Shown one piece after another: positions 45,336-54,440 of a DNA stretch of 64,000 bases. A model generated the notes under the pieces. That model saw only the letters and a list, made by a program, of their open reading frames with translations, was not told the DNA's origin and did no database searches. The DNA lies in assembly GCF_023073915.1 (NCBI RefSeq), contig NZ_JADPKK010000009.1, positions 1 through 64,000 of the forward strand. Reading direction: 5' to 3'. Positions within the stretch are counted from its first letter, which is position 1. Each line of letters begins with the position of its first letter. The position numbers were made by a program, and so were the translations under genes. This stretch comes from Bradyrhizobium sp. 149 (GTDB lineage: Bacteria > Pseudomonadota > Alphaproteobacteria > Rhizobiales > Xanthobacteraceae).

Positions 45336-46088
45336 TCAAGCCGTCTTGCCACCCCAATCGCCCAGCACCGCCTGCACCAGCGCCAGCGCGGCCACCGCGG
45401 CCGTGTCGGCCCGCATGATCCGGGGTCCCAGCGCCAGCCGCAGGATTTTCGGCTGCCGCAGCAGCAGCGCCCGCTCTTCCTCGGCAAAGCCGCCTTCAGG
45501 GCCGATCAGCACGTCGATGCCTTCCGCCGCGTGTGCGCCTTGCAGGCTCTGAATGGGGCTTTCGACCTCCGCCGCCTCGTCGCAGAAGATCAGCAGCCTG
45601 CCGGCGGCGCGCTGGTTCAGGAAGCGCTCCAGCGGCGCCGGCTCGGCAACGGTGGCGATGCTGAGAATGCCGCATTGCTCGGCGGCTTCGACGACATTGG
45701 CGCGCATCCGCTCGGTATTGACGCGGGAGGCCTGGGTGAACCGGGTCAGCACCGGCTGAAGGGTGGCGGCGCCCATCTCAATCGCCTTCTGCACCATGTA
45801 GTCGAGCCGGGCATGCTTGAGCGGGGCGAAGACGTAAGCGAGGTCGGGCAGCCGGTCCTGCGGCCGGGTCTGCTGGAGGATGACCAGGCCGTCCGGCCGC
45901 TTGCGGCCTTCAATGGCGGTCTGCCATTCGCCGTCGCGGCCGTTGAACGCCAAAACCTCCGCCCCGGCGGCAAGCCGCAGCACATTGCCGAGATAGTTGC
46001 TCTGGTCGCGGTCAAGCTCGACCCTGCCGTCCTGGGCAAGGGGGGCGTCGACGAACAGGCGGGGGCCGCGAAAATCGTGGGAGGGCAT
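45336..46088 (-). CDS. rsmE: 16S rRNA (uracil(1498)-N(3))-methyltransferase
   Basis: 250 residues, normal RsmE length. An N-terminal PUA-like domain (HDFRGPRLFVDAPLAQDGRV) is followed by the SPOUT methyltransferase domain with the trefoil-knot motifs VLIGPEGGFAEEERALL and LRLALGPRIMRADTAAVAAL. RsmE methylates U1498 of 16S rRNA in the assembled 30S subunit. It is the first of a minus-strand row with hisZ and hisG; divergent from the secreted protein at 46298. Confidence 0.93.
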   Translation of the reverse strand: MPSHDFRGPRLFVDAPLAQDGRVELDRDQSNYLGNVLRLAAGAEVLAFNGRDGEWQTAIEGRKRPDGLVILQQTRPQDRLPDLAYVFAPLKHARLDYMVQKAIEMGAATLQPVLTRFTQASRVNTERMRANVVEAAEQCGILSIATVAEPAPLERFLNQRAAGRLLIFCDEAAEVESPIQSLQGAHAAEGIDVLIGPEGGFAEEERALLLRQPKILRLALGPRIMRADTAAVAALALVQAVLGDWGGKTA

Positions 46089-46297
46089 CGTTCAGGGGTC
46101 CAATTTGCCGCCGTTCTTAACCGAAAGCAGTAGTTTCCGGGTAAATATTGCCAAAATGGTGCGTCGGCGCGCCGCGCTCTTGCCCTATTCAACGGGTTGT
46201 TAAGGGCCGGCGGGAATCGTAAAATCGCGAGCACGCTGGTTGCGCTTCAATTGGGAAGACGCCGAGCCCCGCAAGCTCCTGCCGGAGAGACTGCCTG

Positions 46298-46957
46298 ATG
46301 ATCCGTCATTTGATGGTTCCGATCACTGCCGCCATGATCACGATGGGGGCCGCTAATGCCTATGCGCAGGGTTTCCCCGCGCCGCTGCCCGGGCAGGCCC
46401 CAACCAGTTCTGCATTCCCGCCCGTGAACGGCTCGGCGCCCGTCGCCTCCGTCGGCGGCGCGCCGCAATCCTCCTTCCCCGTGAACGGCGCCGCGCCCGT
46501 CGGTGGCGCCGGCGCTTTCAGCGCGGCCCCGCCGACGCAAGGCGGTCCCGGCGAGGACTGCATGAAGGCGTTCATGCCTCTGCGTGAGGAAGCTGAAAAG
46601 CGCGGCAAGCTGATCAAGGCTGCGAGCGACCGTCACGCCCCGCCGGACGAGGCCTGCAAGCTGATCCGCAATTTCAGCCAGGCTGAGACCAAGATGATCA
46701 AGTACATCGAGGCCAACGCCTCGAAGTGCGGGATCCCGGCGCAGGTCGGCGCGCAGATGAAGGACGGCCACAAGAACACCGAGGCCATGACGGCGAAGGT
46801 CTGCAACGTCGCGCAGCAGATGCAGAACCAGCCGCGCGGTCCGGCCGGTCCGTCGCTGAGCGAGGTGCTGGGTTCGGGCTCGGCACCCGAGGCCAATGCC
46901 GGCAAGAAGGGCGGCAGCACCTTCGACACACTCAACGGCAACGTCCTGACCCGATGA
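46298..46957 (+). CDS. Secreted helical hypothetical protein
   Basis: 219 residues: signal peptide ending ANAYA near residue 23, a Pro/Ala/Gly/Ser-rich spacer with imperfect repeats (FPPVNGSAPVASVGG and FPVNGAAPVGGAG), then a helical domain with three conserved cysteines (GEDCMKAFMPLREEAEKRGK; DEACKLIRNFSQAETKM; ASKCGIPAQ) and a Gly-rich tail. I know this only as a conserved rhizobial protein of unknown function. Its stop overlaps the ubiA start (ATGA at 46954-46957), so it is translated with ubiA. Confidence 0.8.
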   Translation: MIRHLMVPITAAMITMGAANAYAQGFPAPLPGQAPTSSAFPPVNGSAPVASVGGAPQSSFPVNGAAPVGGAGAFSAAPPTQGGPGEDCMKAFMPLREEAEKRGKLIKAASDRHAPPDEACKLIRNFSQAETKMIKYIEANASKCGIPAQVGAQMKDGHKNTEAMTAKVCNVAQQMQNQPRGPAGPSLSEVLGSGSAPEANAGKKGGSTFDTLNGNVLTR

Positions 46958-47886
46958 ACGACACATCCGCCCGCGTTGCCGATTCTACCGGCAACTGGGT
47001 CGATACGCGCGCGCCGCAATGGGCGCGGCCTTATCTGCGCTTGTCCCGCTTCGATCGTCCGATCGGCTCCTGGCTCCTGTTGATGCCGTGCTGGTGGTCG
47101 GCAGCGCTCGCAGCCGGCATGGTCCACGACGTTCGCGGCCTGCCGCTCACCATCGTCCTGTTCTTCATCGGCGCCTTCGTCATGCGGGGGGCAGGCTGTA
47201 CCTGGAACGACATCACCGACCGCGATCTCGACGACAAGGTCGAGCGCACCCGCTCGCGGCCGCTGCCTTCGGGGCAAGTGAGCGCGAAGCAGGCGCTGGC
47301 GTTTATGGTCGCGCAGGCGCTGATCGGGCTCGTGGTGTTGCTGCAGTTCAACCGCTTCGCGATCCTGACCGGCATCGCCTCGCTGCTGATCGTCGCGATC
47401 TACCCGTTCATGAAGCGCATCACCTGGTGGCCGCAGATCGTGCTCGGGCTCGCGTTCTCGTGGGGCGCCCTGATGGGATTTGCCGTCACCTTCGGGCGCA
47501 TCGACCTCACCGCGCTCGTGCTCTATGCCGGCGCGATTTCATGGGTGATCGGCTACGACACGATCTACGCGCATCAGGACGCCGAGGACGACGCGCTGAT
47601 CGGCATCAAGTCCACCGCGCGCCTGTTCGGCGCCCATACCCATCAGGCGCTGATCCTGTTCTACGGCCTTGCGGTGGTGCTGATCGGCGTGGCGCTGGCG
47701 TCAGGCGACGCGCGCTGGCCGGCCTGGCTCGGACTCGCGGCCTTCGCCGTGCATCTGGCCTCGCAGATCGCGCGGCTGAATATCAGCGACGGCGAACTCT
47801 GCAGGCGCCTGTTCTATTCGAACCGCGATGCGGGATTTCTGTTGTTTGCGGGTTTGCTGGCCGACGCGGTGATGCGGGCTGCTTAA
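46954..47886 (+). CDS. ubiA: 4-hydroxybenzoate octaprenyltransferase UbiA
   Basis: 310 residues with about eight or nine membrane helices. The two Asp-rich prenyl-diphosphate motifs are WNDITDRDLDDKVERTRSRP (NDxxDxxxD) and HQDAEDDALIGIKSTARLFG. UbiA attaches the polyprenyl chain to 4-hydroxybenzoate in the inner membrane, the second step of ubiquinone synthesis. The start overlaps the preceding secreted-protein stop by 4 bp, and the stop overlaps the stop of the convergent gene at 47883 by 4 bp. Confidence 0.95.
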   Translation: MNDTSARVADSTGNWVDTRAPQWARPYLRLSRFDRPIGSWLLLMPCWWSAALAAGMVHDVRGLPLTIVLFFIGAFVMRGAGCTWNDITDRDLDDKVERTRSRPLPSGQVSAKQALAFMVAQALIGLVVLLQFNRFAILTGIASLLIVAIYPFMKRITWWPQIVLGLAFSWGALMGFAVTFGRIDLTALVLYAGAISWVIGYDTIYAHQDAEDDALIGIKSTARLFGAHTHQALILFYGLAVVLIGVALASGDARWPAWLGLAAFAVHLASQIARLNISDGELCRRLFYSNRDAGFLLFAGLLADAVMRAA

Positions 47887-48401
47887 TCGCGCGCGATGAT
47901 CTCGCGCTCATCGCGATGCACCGACAACTCGCGTGCGACACCGGTGCGGCGGCGCATCAGAAATTTCGGACGGCGGTCGCGGATCGCGTTGGCGCGACGG
48001 CGGCGCGGTGCGGGCTTGCGTGCGCCTTCGTCGAGCTGCGGAAGCGCGAACAGCTCGCTCCAGACCGCCCAGGCCTCAACGAGTTCGTCGCCATCGGCGC
48101 TGACCAGCAGCGGAACGGAGAGCGAGGGATCGCGGTGCACGAGCACGAGGCTCTGAGCCTCGTCGTTGCCGCGCAGCGCGACGCCGGTGAAGTCGCTGAC
48201 GCGGACGTTGATCGCCATCCGCATGCCGCGCACGGCACGCCGCAGCACGACGCGTTCGCGATGAAGCTCGATCTGCCGGACATATCCGTCGGCGCGCGGA
48301 TCATGCGCATCGAAGCGGACCGGAAGGGAAAGGGGGTCGAGCCGCAGGCTGCGGCTCGACCCGGCGGGAGTGACCCCGCTTGTTGCTGTTTGACGCCTCA
48401 C
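47883..48401 (-). CDS. Conserved alphaproteobacterial protein (possibly DUF6101)
   Basis: 172 residues from a GTG at 48401 preceded by GGGGAGAA. It is basic, soluble and rich in Arg; the middle reads FDAHDPRADGYVRQIELHRE and RGMRMAINVRVSDFTGVALR, which suggests a small beta-rich domain, and the C-terminal 40 residues are basic (PRRRRANAIRDRRPKFLMRR). I recall similar proteins as DUF6101 but cannot confirm it. It converges with ubiA by a 4-bp overlap of stops. Confidence 0.7.
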   Translation of the reverse strand: MRRQTATSGVTPAGSSRSLRLDPLSLPVRFDAHDPRADGYVRQIELHRERVVLRRAVRGMRMAINVRVSDFTGVALRGNDEAQSLVLVHRDPSLSVPLLVSADGDELVEAWAVWSELFALPQLDEGARKPAPRRRRANAIRDRRPKFLMRRRTGVARELSVHRDEREIIARD

Positions 48402-48665
48402 GGCTTTGGTTCTCCCCGCCGGGATTATGTTCCCGGTCGATGCGAGGACCTTAGCGCGGGCCTTTCCGAAACCGCTTAAAAAGGCTGGTTAATCCAACCT
48501 CACCGCCGCGCATGATTGACAAGACCTTGGCGCGCATGATTGACGAGACGTTGCGCACAAGGTGCGAATCTGAGCTTTTGGTGGGCTGAAAATGCTTGAA
48601 GTCCGCGCTATCAGGGCACATCTGTGGGTTCCAGTCCCGAACCCCGCCCCAACAGGATTTCGTTT

Positions 48666-50069
48666 GTGAACCCTTCACCAAGCTCGACGCTTTCGCCCAA
48701 GGATTCGTCCACAGCCGGTCGCGACCTGCTCGACCAGTCTGCGCTCTCCGATCTCGCGCAGCGGCTGGTGGAGGCTGCGAGGCGCGCCGGCGCGGATGCG
48801 GCCGATGCGGTCGCGGTGCGCGGCGTCTCGCAAGGCGTCGAGGTGCGCGACGGCCGCGTCGAGGAATCCGAACGTTCGGAGGGTGACGATGTCGGCCTGC
48901 GTGTGCTGGTCGGCCAGCGCCAGGCGGTGGTCTCGACCAACGACGCCAGCGGCGATGCCGTGACCAAGCTTGCCGAGCGTGCGGTTGCGATGGCACGCGT
49001 CGCGCCCGACGACAAATATGTCGGCCTTGCCGATCCCGCGCTGCTCGCGCGCGACTTCCCCGATCTCGATCTGCTCGACCCTGACGTGCCCGCGACCTCG
49101 GAGCTCGAGCGCCGCGCGCTCGAAGCCGAGGCCGCCGCGCTCAGCGTCAAGGGCGTGACCAAATCCGGCGGCGCGTCGGCCTCCGCCGGCATGGGCGGCA
49201 TGGTGCTCGTCACCAGCACCGGCTTCCACGGCTCTTATCTGCGCTCCAGTCAGGGCATCTCGGCCACCGCCATTGTCGGCGACGGCACCGGCATGGAGCG
49301 CGACTACGACTTCACCTCGGCGCCGCATGGTGCGGACCTCTTGTCGCCGGAGATCGTCGGCCGTTCCGCGGGCGAGCGCACGGTTGCGCGCGCCAATCCG
49401 CGCAAGGTGGAAACCTGCAAGGTGCCTGTGGTGTTCGATCCGCGCGTCGCGGGCTCCCTGGTCGGTCACCTCGTCGGCGCCATCAACGGCGCGTCGATCG
49501 CGCGCAAGACCAGCTTCCTGAAGGATAAGCTCGGCCAGCAGCTGTTCGCCAAGAACATCCGCATCATCGACGATCCCCTGCGCAAGCGCGGCCTGCGCTC
49601 GCAGACGTTTGACGCCGAGGGCGTTGCCGTGAAGAAGATCGCGCTGATCGACGAAGGCGTGCTGACGACCTGGCTGCTCGACTGCGCCACCGCGCGTGAA
49701 CTCGGCCTCACCACAACCGGCCACGCCCATCGCGGCGTCTCCTCCTCGCCGTCGCCCGGACCCTACAATCTGCATCTCGAACCCGGCACGCCGACGCCGG
49801 CCGAGTTGATCGCCGACATCAAGCAGGGGTTCTACGTCACCGATTTGATCGGCTCCGGCGTCAACGGCGTCACCGGCGATTACAGCCGCGGCGCCTCCGG
49901 CTTCTGGATCGAGAACGGCGAACTCACTTATCCCGTGAGCGAGGTGACGATCGCCGGCCATCTCTTCGAAATCTTCAAGTCGATGCAGCCGGCGAACAAT
50001 CTCGAGTTCCGCTATGGCGTCAATGCGCCGACGGTGCGCATCGAGGGTTTGACGCTTGGCGGACGCTGA
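48666..50069 (+). CDS. pmbA: TldD/PmbA family metalloprotease component
   Basis: 467 residues from the GTG at 48666, which follows an AGGA box. The N-terminal domain (LVEAARRAGADAADAVAVRG, VEVRDGRVEESERSEG) and the C-terminal domain (VFDPRVAGSLVGHLVGAING, then GHAHRGVSSSPSPGPYNL and YSRGASGFWIENGELTYPVS) are those of PmbA. With TldD it forms a heterodimeric protease that processes modified peptides such as microcin B17; the metal site is on TldD. tldD is not in the window. First gene of an operon running to lpxK. Confidence 0.93.
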   Translation: MNPSPSSTLSPKDSSTAGRDLLDQSALSDLAQRLVEAARRAGADAADAVAVRGVSQGVEVRDGRVEESERSEGDDVGLRVLVGQRQAVVSTNDASGDAVTKLAERAVAMARVAPDDKYVGLADPALLARDFPDLDLLDPDVPATSELERRALEAEAAALSVKGVTKSGGASASAGMGGMVLVTSTGFHGSYLRSSQGISATAIVGDGTGMERDYDFTSAPHGADLLSPEIVGRSAGERTVARANPRKVETCKVPVVFDPRVAGSLVGHLVGAINGASIARKTSFLKDKLGQQLFAKNIRIIDDPLRKRGLRSQTFDAEGVAVKKIALIDEGVLTTWLLDCATARELGLTTTGHAHRGVSSSPSPGPYNLHLEPGTPTPAELIADIKQGFYVTDLIGSGVNGVTGDYSRGASGFWIENGELTYPVSEVTIAGHLFEIFKSMQPANNLEFRYGVNAPTVRIEGLTLGGR

Positions 50070-50874
50070 CGCGAACTCAACTGGCGAAAGCATCCTGACG
50101 CGCGATGCGGCGTTGCTGCAAGACACAGTGCGGGAGGCGGGCGCACTGGCGCAGTCGATGTTCCGCACCGAGCTGAAGAAGTGGACCAAGGGCGCGTCCT
50201 CGCCGGTCTCGGAAGCCGACATTGCCGTCAACGATCTTCTGGAAGCGCGCCTGCGCGCGGCGACGCCCGACTATGGCTGGCTGTCGGAGGAGAGCGCCGA
50301 CGACGAGGTGCGGCTGTCGCGGCGGCTGACCTGGATCGTCGATCCCATCGACGGCACCCGCAACTATCTCAACGGTCATCATGACTGGTGCGTCAGTGTG
50401 GCGCTGGTCGAGGATGCCTCGCCCTTGCTGGCCGCGGTGTTCGCGCCGACCAGCGACGAGTTCTTCTTCGCCGCCCGTGGCCGGGGCACGACCCTCAACG
50501 ATGGGCCGGTGCGGGCGACGGCTGGATCCGAGCTCGACTTCTCGCGTGTCGCGGGCCCGAAGCCCCTGGTTGAGCGCCTGAAGCCTTCACTGGGCGAGAT
50601 CAAGCTGCATCCCCGAATCGGTTCGCTTGCGCTGCGGCTCTGCCGGGTCGCCCATGGCGCGCTGGACGCGGCTTTTGCCGGCGGCAACAGTCATGATTGG
50701 GACCTTGCGGCGGCCGATTTGATCGTGCAGGAAGCGGATGGTAGGATGAGCGACCTCTCCGGAGATCCCATCCTCTATAACCGCCGGGAAGTCACGCACG
50801 GGGTGCTGGTGGCAGCGGGTCGTGATCGTCATGCGAACATTGTCGCGCATTTTCGAAACCGCCCCTTGCCGTGA
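50056..50874 (+). CDS. Inositol monophosphatase family / 3'(2'),5'-bisphosphate nucleotidase-like
   Basis: 272 residues from a TTG at 50056 that lies inside the end of pmbA (14-bp overlap). The lithium-sensitive phosphatase motifs are LSEESADDE (metal Glu), WIVDPIDGTRNYLNG (DPxDGT) and GNSHDWDLAAADLIVQEADG (WDxAA). Members of this family dephosphorylate inositol phosphates, fructose bisphosphate or PAP/PAPS; CysQ is the closest in size. The exact substrate is not clear. Second gene of the pmbA-lpxK operon. Confidence 0.88.
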   Translation: MADADANSTGESILTRDAALLQDTVREAGALAQSMFRTELKKWTKGASSPVSEADIAVNDLLEARLRAATPDYGWLSEESADDEVRLSRRLTWIVDPIDGTRNYLNGHHDWCVSVALVEDASPLLAAVFAPTSDEFFFAARGRGTTLNDGPVRATAGSELDFSRVAGPKPLVERLKPSLGEIKLHPRIGSLALRLCRVAHGALDAAFAGGNSHDWDLAAADLIVQEADGRMSDLSGDPILYNRREVTHGVLVAAGRDRHANIVAHFRNRPLP

Positions 50875-50934
50875 AGCGCTTTCTCGTGCTTGTCGAATAC
50901 TGCTTTGCCGGGCAGCCCGTTAGGAACAGAACTC

Positions 50935-51177
50935 ATGCCAGATAGTGCCCCGCAACAACTGCTCCATCTCGTCATCGGCGGCGAGCTCGTCGACCTCGAG
51001 CACAACACCTTCAAGAACCTCGACGATGTCGAGGTCGTCGGCCTCTATCCGAACTATGCGACGGCCCACGCCGCCTGGCGCGCCAAGGCGCAGAGCACGG
51101 TCGACAACGCGCAGATGCGCTATTTCATCGTCCATCTCCATCGGCTGCTCGACCCGAATCAAGAACCGGCGCGTTGA
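50935..51177 (+). CDS. DUF4170 domain protein
   Basis: 80 residues from the ATG at 50935 (AGGAACAGAACTC upstream). The sequence LLHLVIGGELVDLEHNTFKN and VVGLYPNYATAHAAWRAKAQ, ending YFIVHLHRLLDP, is the alphaproteobacterial DUF4170 family, a small protein nearly always beside the DUF374 acyltransferase gene. Function unknown. Its stop overlaps the next start (TTGA, 51174-51177). Confidence 0.9.
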   Translation: MPDSAPQQLLHLVIGGELVDLEHNTFKNLDDVEVVGLYPNYATAHAAWRAKAQSTVDNAQMRYFIVHLHRLLDPNQEPAR

Positions 51178-51887
51178 AAAAGCTGCTTCGCAATGCGCTG
51201 AGAAGCAGCTTCGTCCAGCGTGCCGTCGGAACCCTGGCGGCCGAGTATCTGCGTCTGGTCTGGCGGACCAACAAATTCACGTTCGATCCGCCTGACGTCT
51301 ATGACCGCGTCGAGCCGCAGATCCCGGCGATCTTCGCCTTCTGGCACGGCCAGCATTTCCTCACGCCTTTCATCAAGAACAAGGACTGGTACAAGGCCAG
51401 GGTCCTGATCTCCCGGCACCGCGACGGCGAGTTCAACGCGATTGCCGCCGAGCGGCTCGGCATCGGCACCATCCGCGGGTCCGGCGACCATGGCAGCGCT
51501 TTTCACCGCAAGGGTGGGGTCGGCGCCTTCAAGGAAATGGTGCGAACGCTCGAGGACGGTTGTAATGTCGCGCTGACCGCCGACGTCCCCAAGCGCTCGC
51601 GCGTGGCCGGGCTCGGCATCATCATGCTCGCACGGGAATCGGGACGGCCGATCATGCCTTTTGCGATGGCGACCAGCCGCTTCGTCCGGCTCAAGAACTG
51701 GGACCGCACCACCATCAACCTGCCGTTCGGGCGGGGCGCATTGGTCGGCATCAAGGAAATCCACGTTCCGCCGGATGCGGACGCCGCCGCCATGGAAGTG
51801 CTGCGGCTCGAGCTGGAAGAGACCTTGAACGAGGCCACCCGCCGCGCCTATGCGCAACTCCGCCGCCCGGGACCTGCAGATGCCTAA
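51174..51887 (+). CDS. Lysophospholipid acyltransferase family protein (DUF374)
   Basis: 237 residues from a TTG start that overlaps the DUF4170 stop. The DUF374 core is IFAFWHGQHFLTPFIKNKDW, then VLISRHRDGEFNAIAAERLG and FHRKGGVGAFKEMVRTLEDG, with CNVALTADVPKRSRV. The FWHGQ and RDGE blocks correspond to the acyltransferase HX4D-like active site. It sits before kdtA and lpxK, so it probably adds an acyl chain in the outer-membrane lipid pathway, for instance to lipid A, though the acceptor is not proven. Confidence 0.88.
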   Translation: MKKLLRNALRSSFVQRAVGTLAAEYLRLVWRTNKFTFDPPDVYDRVEPQIPAIFAFWHGQHFLTPFIKNKDWYKARVLISRHRDGEFNAIAAERLGIGTIRGSGDHGSAFHRKGGVGAFKEMVRTLEDGCNVALTADVPKRSRVAGLGIIMLARESGRPIMPFAMATSRFVRLKNWDRTTINLPFGRGALVGIKEIHVPPDADAAAMEVLRLELEETLNEATRRAYAQLRRPGPADA

Positions 51888-53196
51888 ATCGCCGCCCGGC
51901 TCGCTGCCGATGACGCTGCGGATGTATCGGCGCCTGGCTCGTGGCCTGGTGCCGCTTGCGCCCGCGCTGATCAAGCGTCGGCTGAAGCAGGGCAAGGAAG
52001 ATCCCGCGCGCGTGGGCGAACGGCGGGGCCTGTCCCGGGACGTGCGGCCGCACGGTCCGCTGGTCTGGATTCACGGCGCCAGCGTCGGCGAGGTCCTCGC
52101 CGCGGCGGCGCTGATCGAGCGCTTGCGCGATCTGAACCTGCGCATTCTGCTCACCTCGGGCACCGTCACGTCGGCTGCCATCGTGGCAAAGCGCTTTCCG
52201 CCCGATGTCATCCATCAATACGTGCCGTATGATTCCCCGCGTTATGTCGCGCGCTTTCTCGACCATTGGAAGCCGTCGCTGGCGCTGTTCATCGAATCCG
52301 ACCTCTGGCCGAACCTGATCCTGGCGGGCGCCGCGCGCCGCGTGCCGATGGTGCTGATCAACGGGCGGATGTCGCCGCGCTCGTTCCCGCGCTGGCGCCG
52401 CATGCACGGCACCATCTCGGCGCTGCTGTCGCGGTTCGACATTTGTCTGGCGCAGTCGAAAACCGATGCCGAACGGTTCTCGACGCTCGGCGGCCGCGAC
52501 GTCGTCACCACGGGCAATCTCAAGCTCGACGTTCCCGCGCCGCCGGCCGATCCCGCCAAGCTCGAACGGCTGATGGCGATGACGCGCGGGCGTCCGATCA
52601 TCGTCGCGGCCTCGACCCATCCGGGCGAGGAGGAGATGCTGGTGACGGCGCATCGCAGCCTCGCTGGTTTCTTCCCGCAGCTCCTGACCGTGATCGTGCC
52701 GCGCCATCCCGATCGCGGCTCCTCGATCGCAGGCCTGATCACGGCGTCCGGCCTGAAGCCGGCCCTGCGCTCGCGCGACGAACTGCCGACGGCGACCACA
52801 GACGTTTATGTCGCCGACACCATGGGCGAGCTCGGCCTGTTCTACCGCCTCTCGGACATCGTGTTCATGGGGGGATCGCTGATCCGCCATGGCGGCCAGA
52901 ATCCGATCGAGGCGATCAAGCTCGGCGCGGCCATCGTCCATGGTCCGCACGTTTTCAATTTCGCCGATGTCTACGAGGCGCTCGATCACAGCGGCGGCGC
53001 GCGCCAGGCCGAGACGCAGGAGCTGCTGATCAAGCAACTCGGGCAGCTGCTCGCCGATCCCACCGTGCGCAACAAGATGCAGCGGTCGGCTGCCGACGTG
53101 GTCGAGGATCTCGGCGGCGCGCTCAATCGCACCATGGCCGCGCTCGAGCCTTATCTTTTGCAGCTGCGGATCGAGATGGGGGCCGCCAATGCGTGA
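51880..53196 (+). CDS. kdtA: 3-deoxy-D-manno-octulosonic acid transferase
   Basis: 438 residues from ATG 51880 (8-bp overlap with the acyltransferase; an ATG at 51850 is also in frame). It begins MPKSPPGSLPMTLRMYRRLA, with an N-terminal amphipathic/membrane region, and the GT30 domain has VWIHGASVGEVLAAAALIER, VVTTGNLKLDVPAPPADPAK and DIVFMGGSLIRHGGQNPIEA. KdtA (WaaA) adds Kdo to lipid IVA at the inner membrane. Overlaps lpxK by 8 bp. Confidence 0.95.
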   Translation: MPKSPPGSLPMTLRMYRRLARGLVPLAPALIKRRLKQGKEDPARVGERRGLSRDVRPHGPLVWIHGASVGEVLAAAALIERLRDLNLRILLTSGTVTSAAIVAKRFPPDVIHQYVPYDSPRYVARFLDHWKPSLALFIESDLWPNLILAGAARRVPMVLINGRMSPRSFPRWRRMHGTISALLSRFDICLAQSKTDAERFSTLGGRDVVTTGNLKLDVPAPPADPAKLERLMAMTRGRPIIVAASTHPGEEEMLVTAHRSLAGFFPQLLTVIVPRHPDRGSSIAGLITASGLKPALRSRDELPTATTDVYVADTMGELGLFYRLSDIVFMGGSLIRHGGQNPIEAIKLGAAIVHGPHVFNFADVYEALDHSGGARQAETQELLIKQLGQLLADPTVRNKMQRSAADVVEDLGGALNRTMAALEPYLLQLRIEMGAANA

Positions 53197-54205
53197 GCCG
53201 GCCTTCTGGTACCGGCCACGTTCGCTCAAGTCGCTCGCGTTATCGCCGCTGGCCATGCTCTATGGCGCGATTACCGAACGGCGTATGCTGCGCCAAGGCG
53301 TCGACGCCGGCATCCCCGTGATCTGCGTCGGCAATTACCATGTCGGCGGCGCCGGCAAGACGCCGACCGTGCTGGCGCTGATGAAGCTCTTGCGCGAGCT
53401 CGGCGAGACGCCGGTGGTGCTCAGCCGCGGCTATGGCGGCAGCCTCAAGGGCCCGGTCATGGTCGACCGGATGCGTCACACCGCGTCCGACATCGGCGAC
53501 GAGCCGCTGATGATGGCGCGCGACGTCCCTGTCACGGTTGCGCGCGACCGCCTCGACGGCGTCGCGTTGGCGAAGTCACAAGGCGCGACCGTGATCCTGA
53601 TGGATGACGGTTTCCAGAACCCGGGTCTCTTGAAGGACGCTTCGCTGATCGTGATCGACAGCGAGCGCGGCCTTGGCAATGGCAAGGTGTTTCCGGCCGG
53701 CCCCCTGCGCGCGCCGCTCAAAGCGCAGCTCGCGCGCACCGACGCGCTGGTGCTGATCGGCGGCGGCCGCGCCGCCAACGATGTCGCGTCCGAGCTTGCC
53801 AAGCGCAACAAGCCGGAGCTGCGCGCGCGGCTGAAGCCGGACGCCGGGTCGGTCGCAAGATTGTTGGGCAAGCCGGTGTTCGCGTTCGCCGGCATCGGCG
53901 ATCCCGAACGATTCTTCCGCACCCTGCGTGCCAGCGGCGTTGAGGTCGCGCGCACGCGCGCCTTCGCCGATCATCACATGTTTTCAAGCGACGAGATCGC
54001 AACCCTCGTCGCGGAGGCGCAGCGCGAGCAGCAAACCCTGGTGACGACGGAAAAGGATCTCGCACGCCTGCACGGCCGCGACGGCGTGCCCGATGGCATC
54101 GTGCCTTTCGCCGTCCAGCTCGAGTTCGATGACCCGGCTGCGCTCCGGCAATTGATCAGCGACCATCTCTACAAGGCGCGCGAGCGGCGCTTTTCAAGCC
54201 GCTGA
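53189..54205 (+). CDS. lpxK: Tetraacyldisaccharide 4'-kinase
   Basis: 338 residues. The P-loop kinase motif is CVGNYHVGGAGKTPTVLALM at about residues 46-65; LSRGYGGSLKGPV, MDDGFQNPGLLKDASLIVID and the FADHHMFSSDEIATL region are the conserved LpxK blocks. It phosphorylates the 4' position of the lipid A disaccharide in the inner membrane. Starting LpxK after KdtA (8-bp overlap) gives translational coupling within the lipid A operon. Last gene of that operon. Confidence 0.95.
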   Translation: MREPAFWYRPRSLKSLALSPLAMLYGAITERRMLRQGVDAGIPVICVGNYHVGGAGKTPTVLALMKLLRELGETPVVLSRGYGGSLKGPVMVDRMRHTASDIGDEPLMMARDVPVTVARDRLDGVALAKSQGATVILMDDGFQNPGLLKDASLIVIDSERGLGNGKVFPAGPLRAPLKAQLARTDALVLIGGGRAANDVASELAKRNKPELRARLKPDAGSVARLLGKPVFAFAGIGDPERFFRTLRASGVEVARTRAFADHHMFSSDEIATLVAEAQREQQTLVTTEKDLARLHGRDGVPDGIVPFAVQLEFDDPAALRQLISDHLYKARERRFSSR

Positions 54206-54295
54206 AACCCACTGTCGTCCTCGTCAGGGCGACGAGGATATTCAGGCGCCATTCATCGCAAGCTCCTATCGTTTTCAGACGCTCGGGAGAATCCG

Positions 54296-54424
54296 ATGAA
54301 GTTGCCGTCCGCCGCCGCCAGCCTAAATTGCCTGAAGCAGGCGATCGATCAGAAGATCGTGGGCGAGACCAGGAAGAGTTTCATCAAAACCTGCGTGGGC
54401 GCGGATGGCGCGGAGCAGCGATAA
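54296..54424 (+). CDS. Small PsiF-repeat-like protein, 42 residues
   Basis: A short frame with a GGGAG box before the ATG at 54296 encodes LNCLKQAIDQKIVGETRKSF followed by IKTCVG. The Cys-x20-Cys pair, with x-G-E-x-R-K-S-F-I-K-x-C, looks like a single PsiF repeat (phosphate-starvation-inducible protein family). Known PsiF proteins are exported and have two repeats; here only one repeat and no signal peptide are visible, so it may be a remnant or a truncated copy. Followed 16 bp later by the convergent DUF2093 gene. Confidence 0.6.
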   Translation: MKLPSAAASLNCLKQAIDQKIVGETRKSFIKTCVGADGAEQR

Positions 54425-54440
54425 AAACGCGCCCGCGGCC

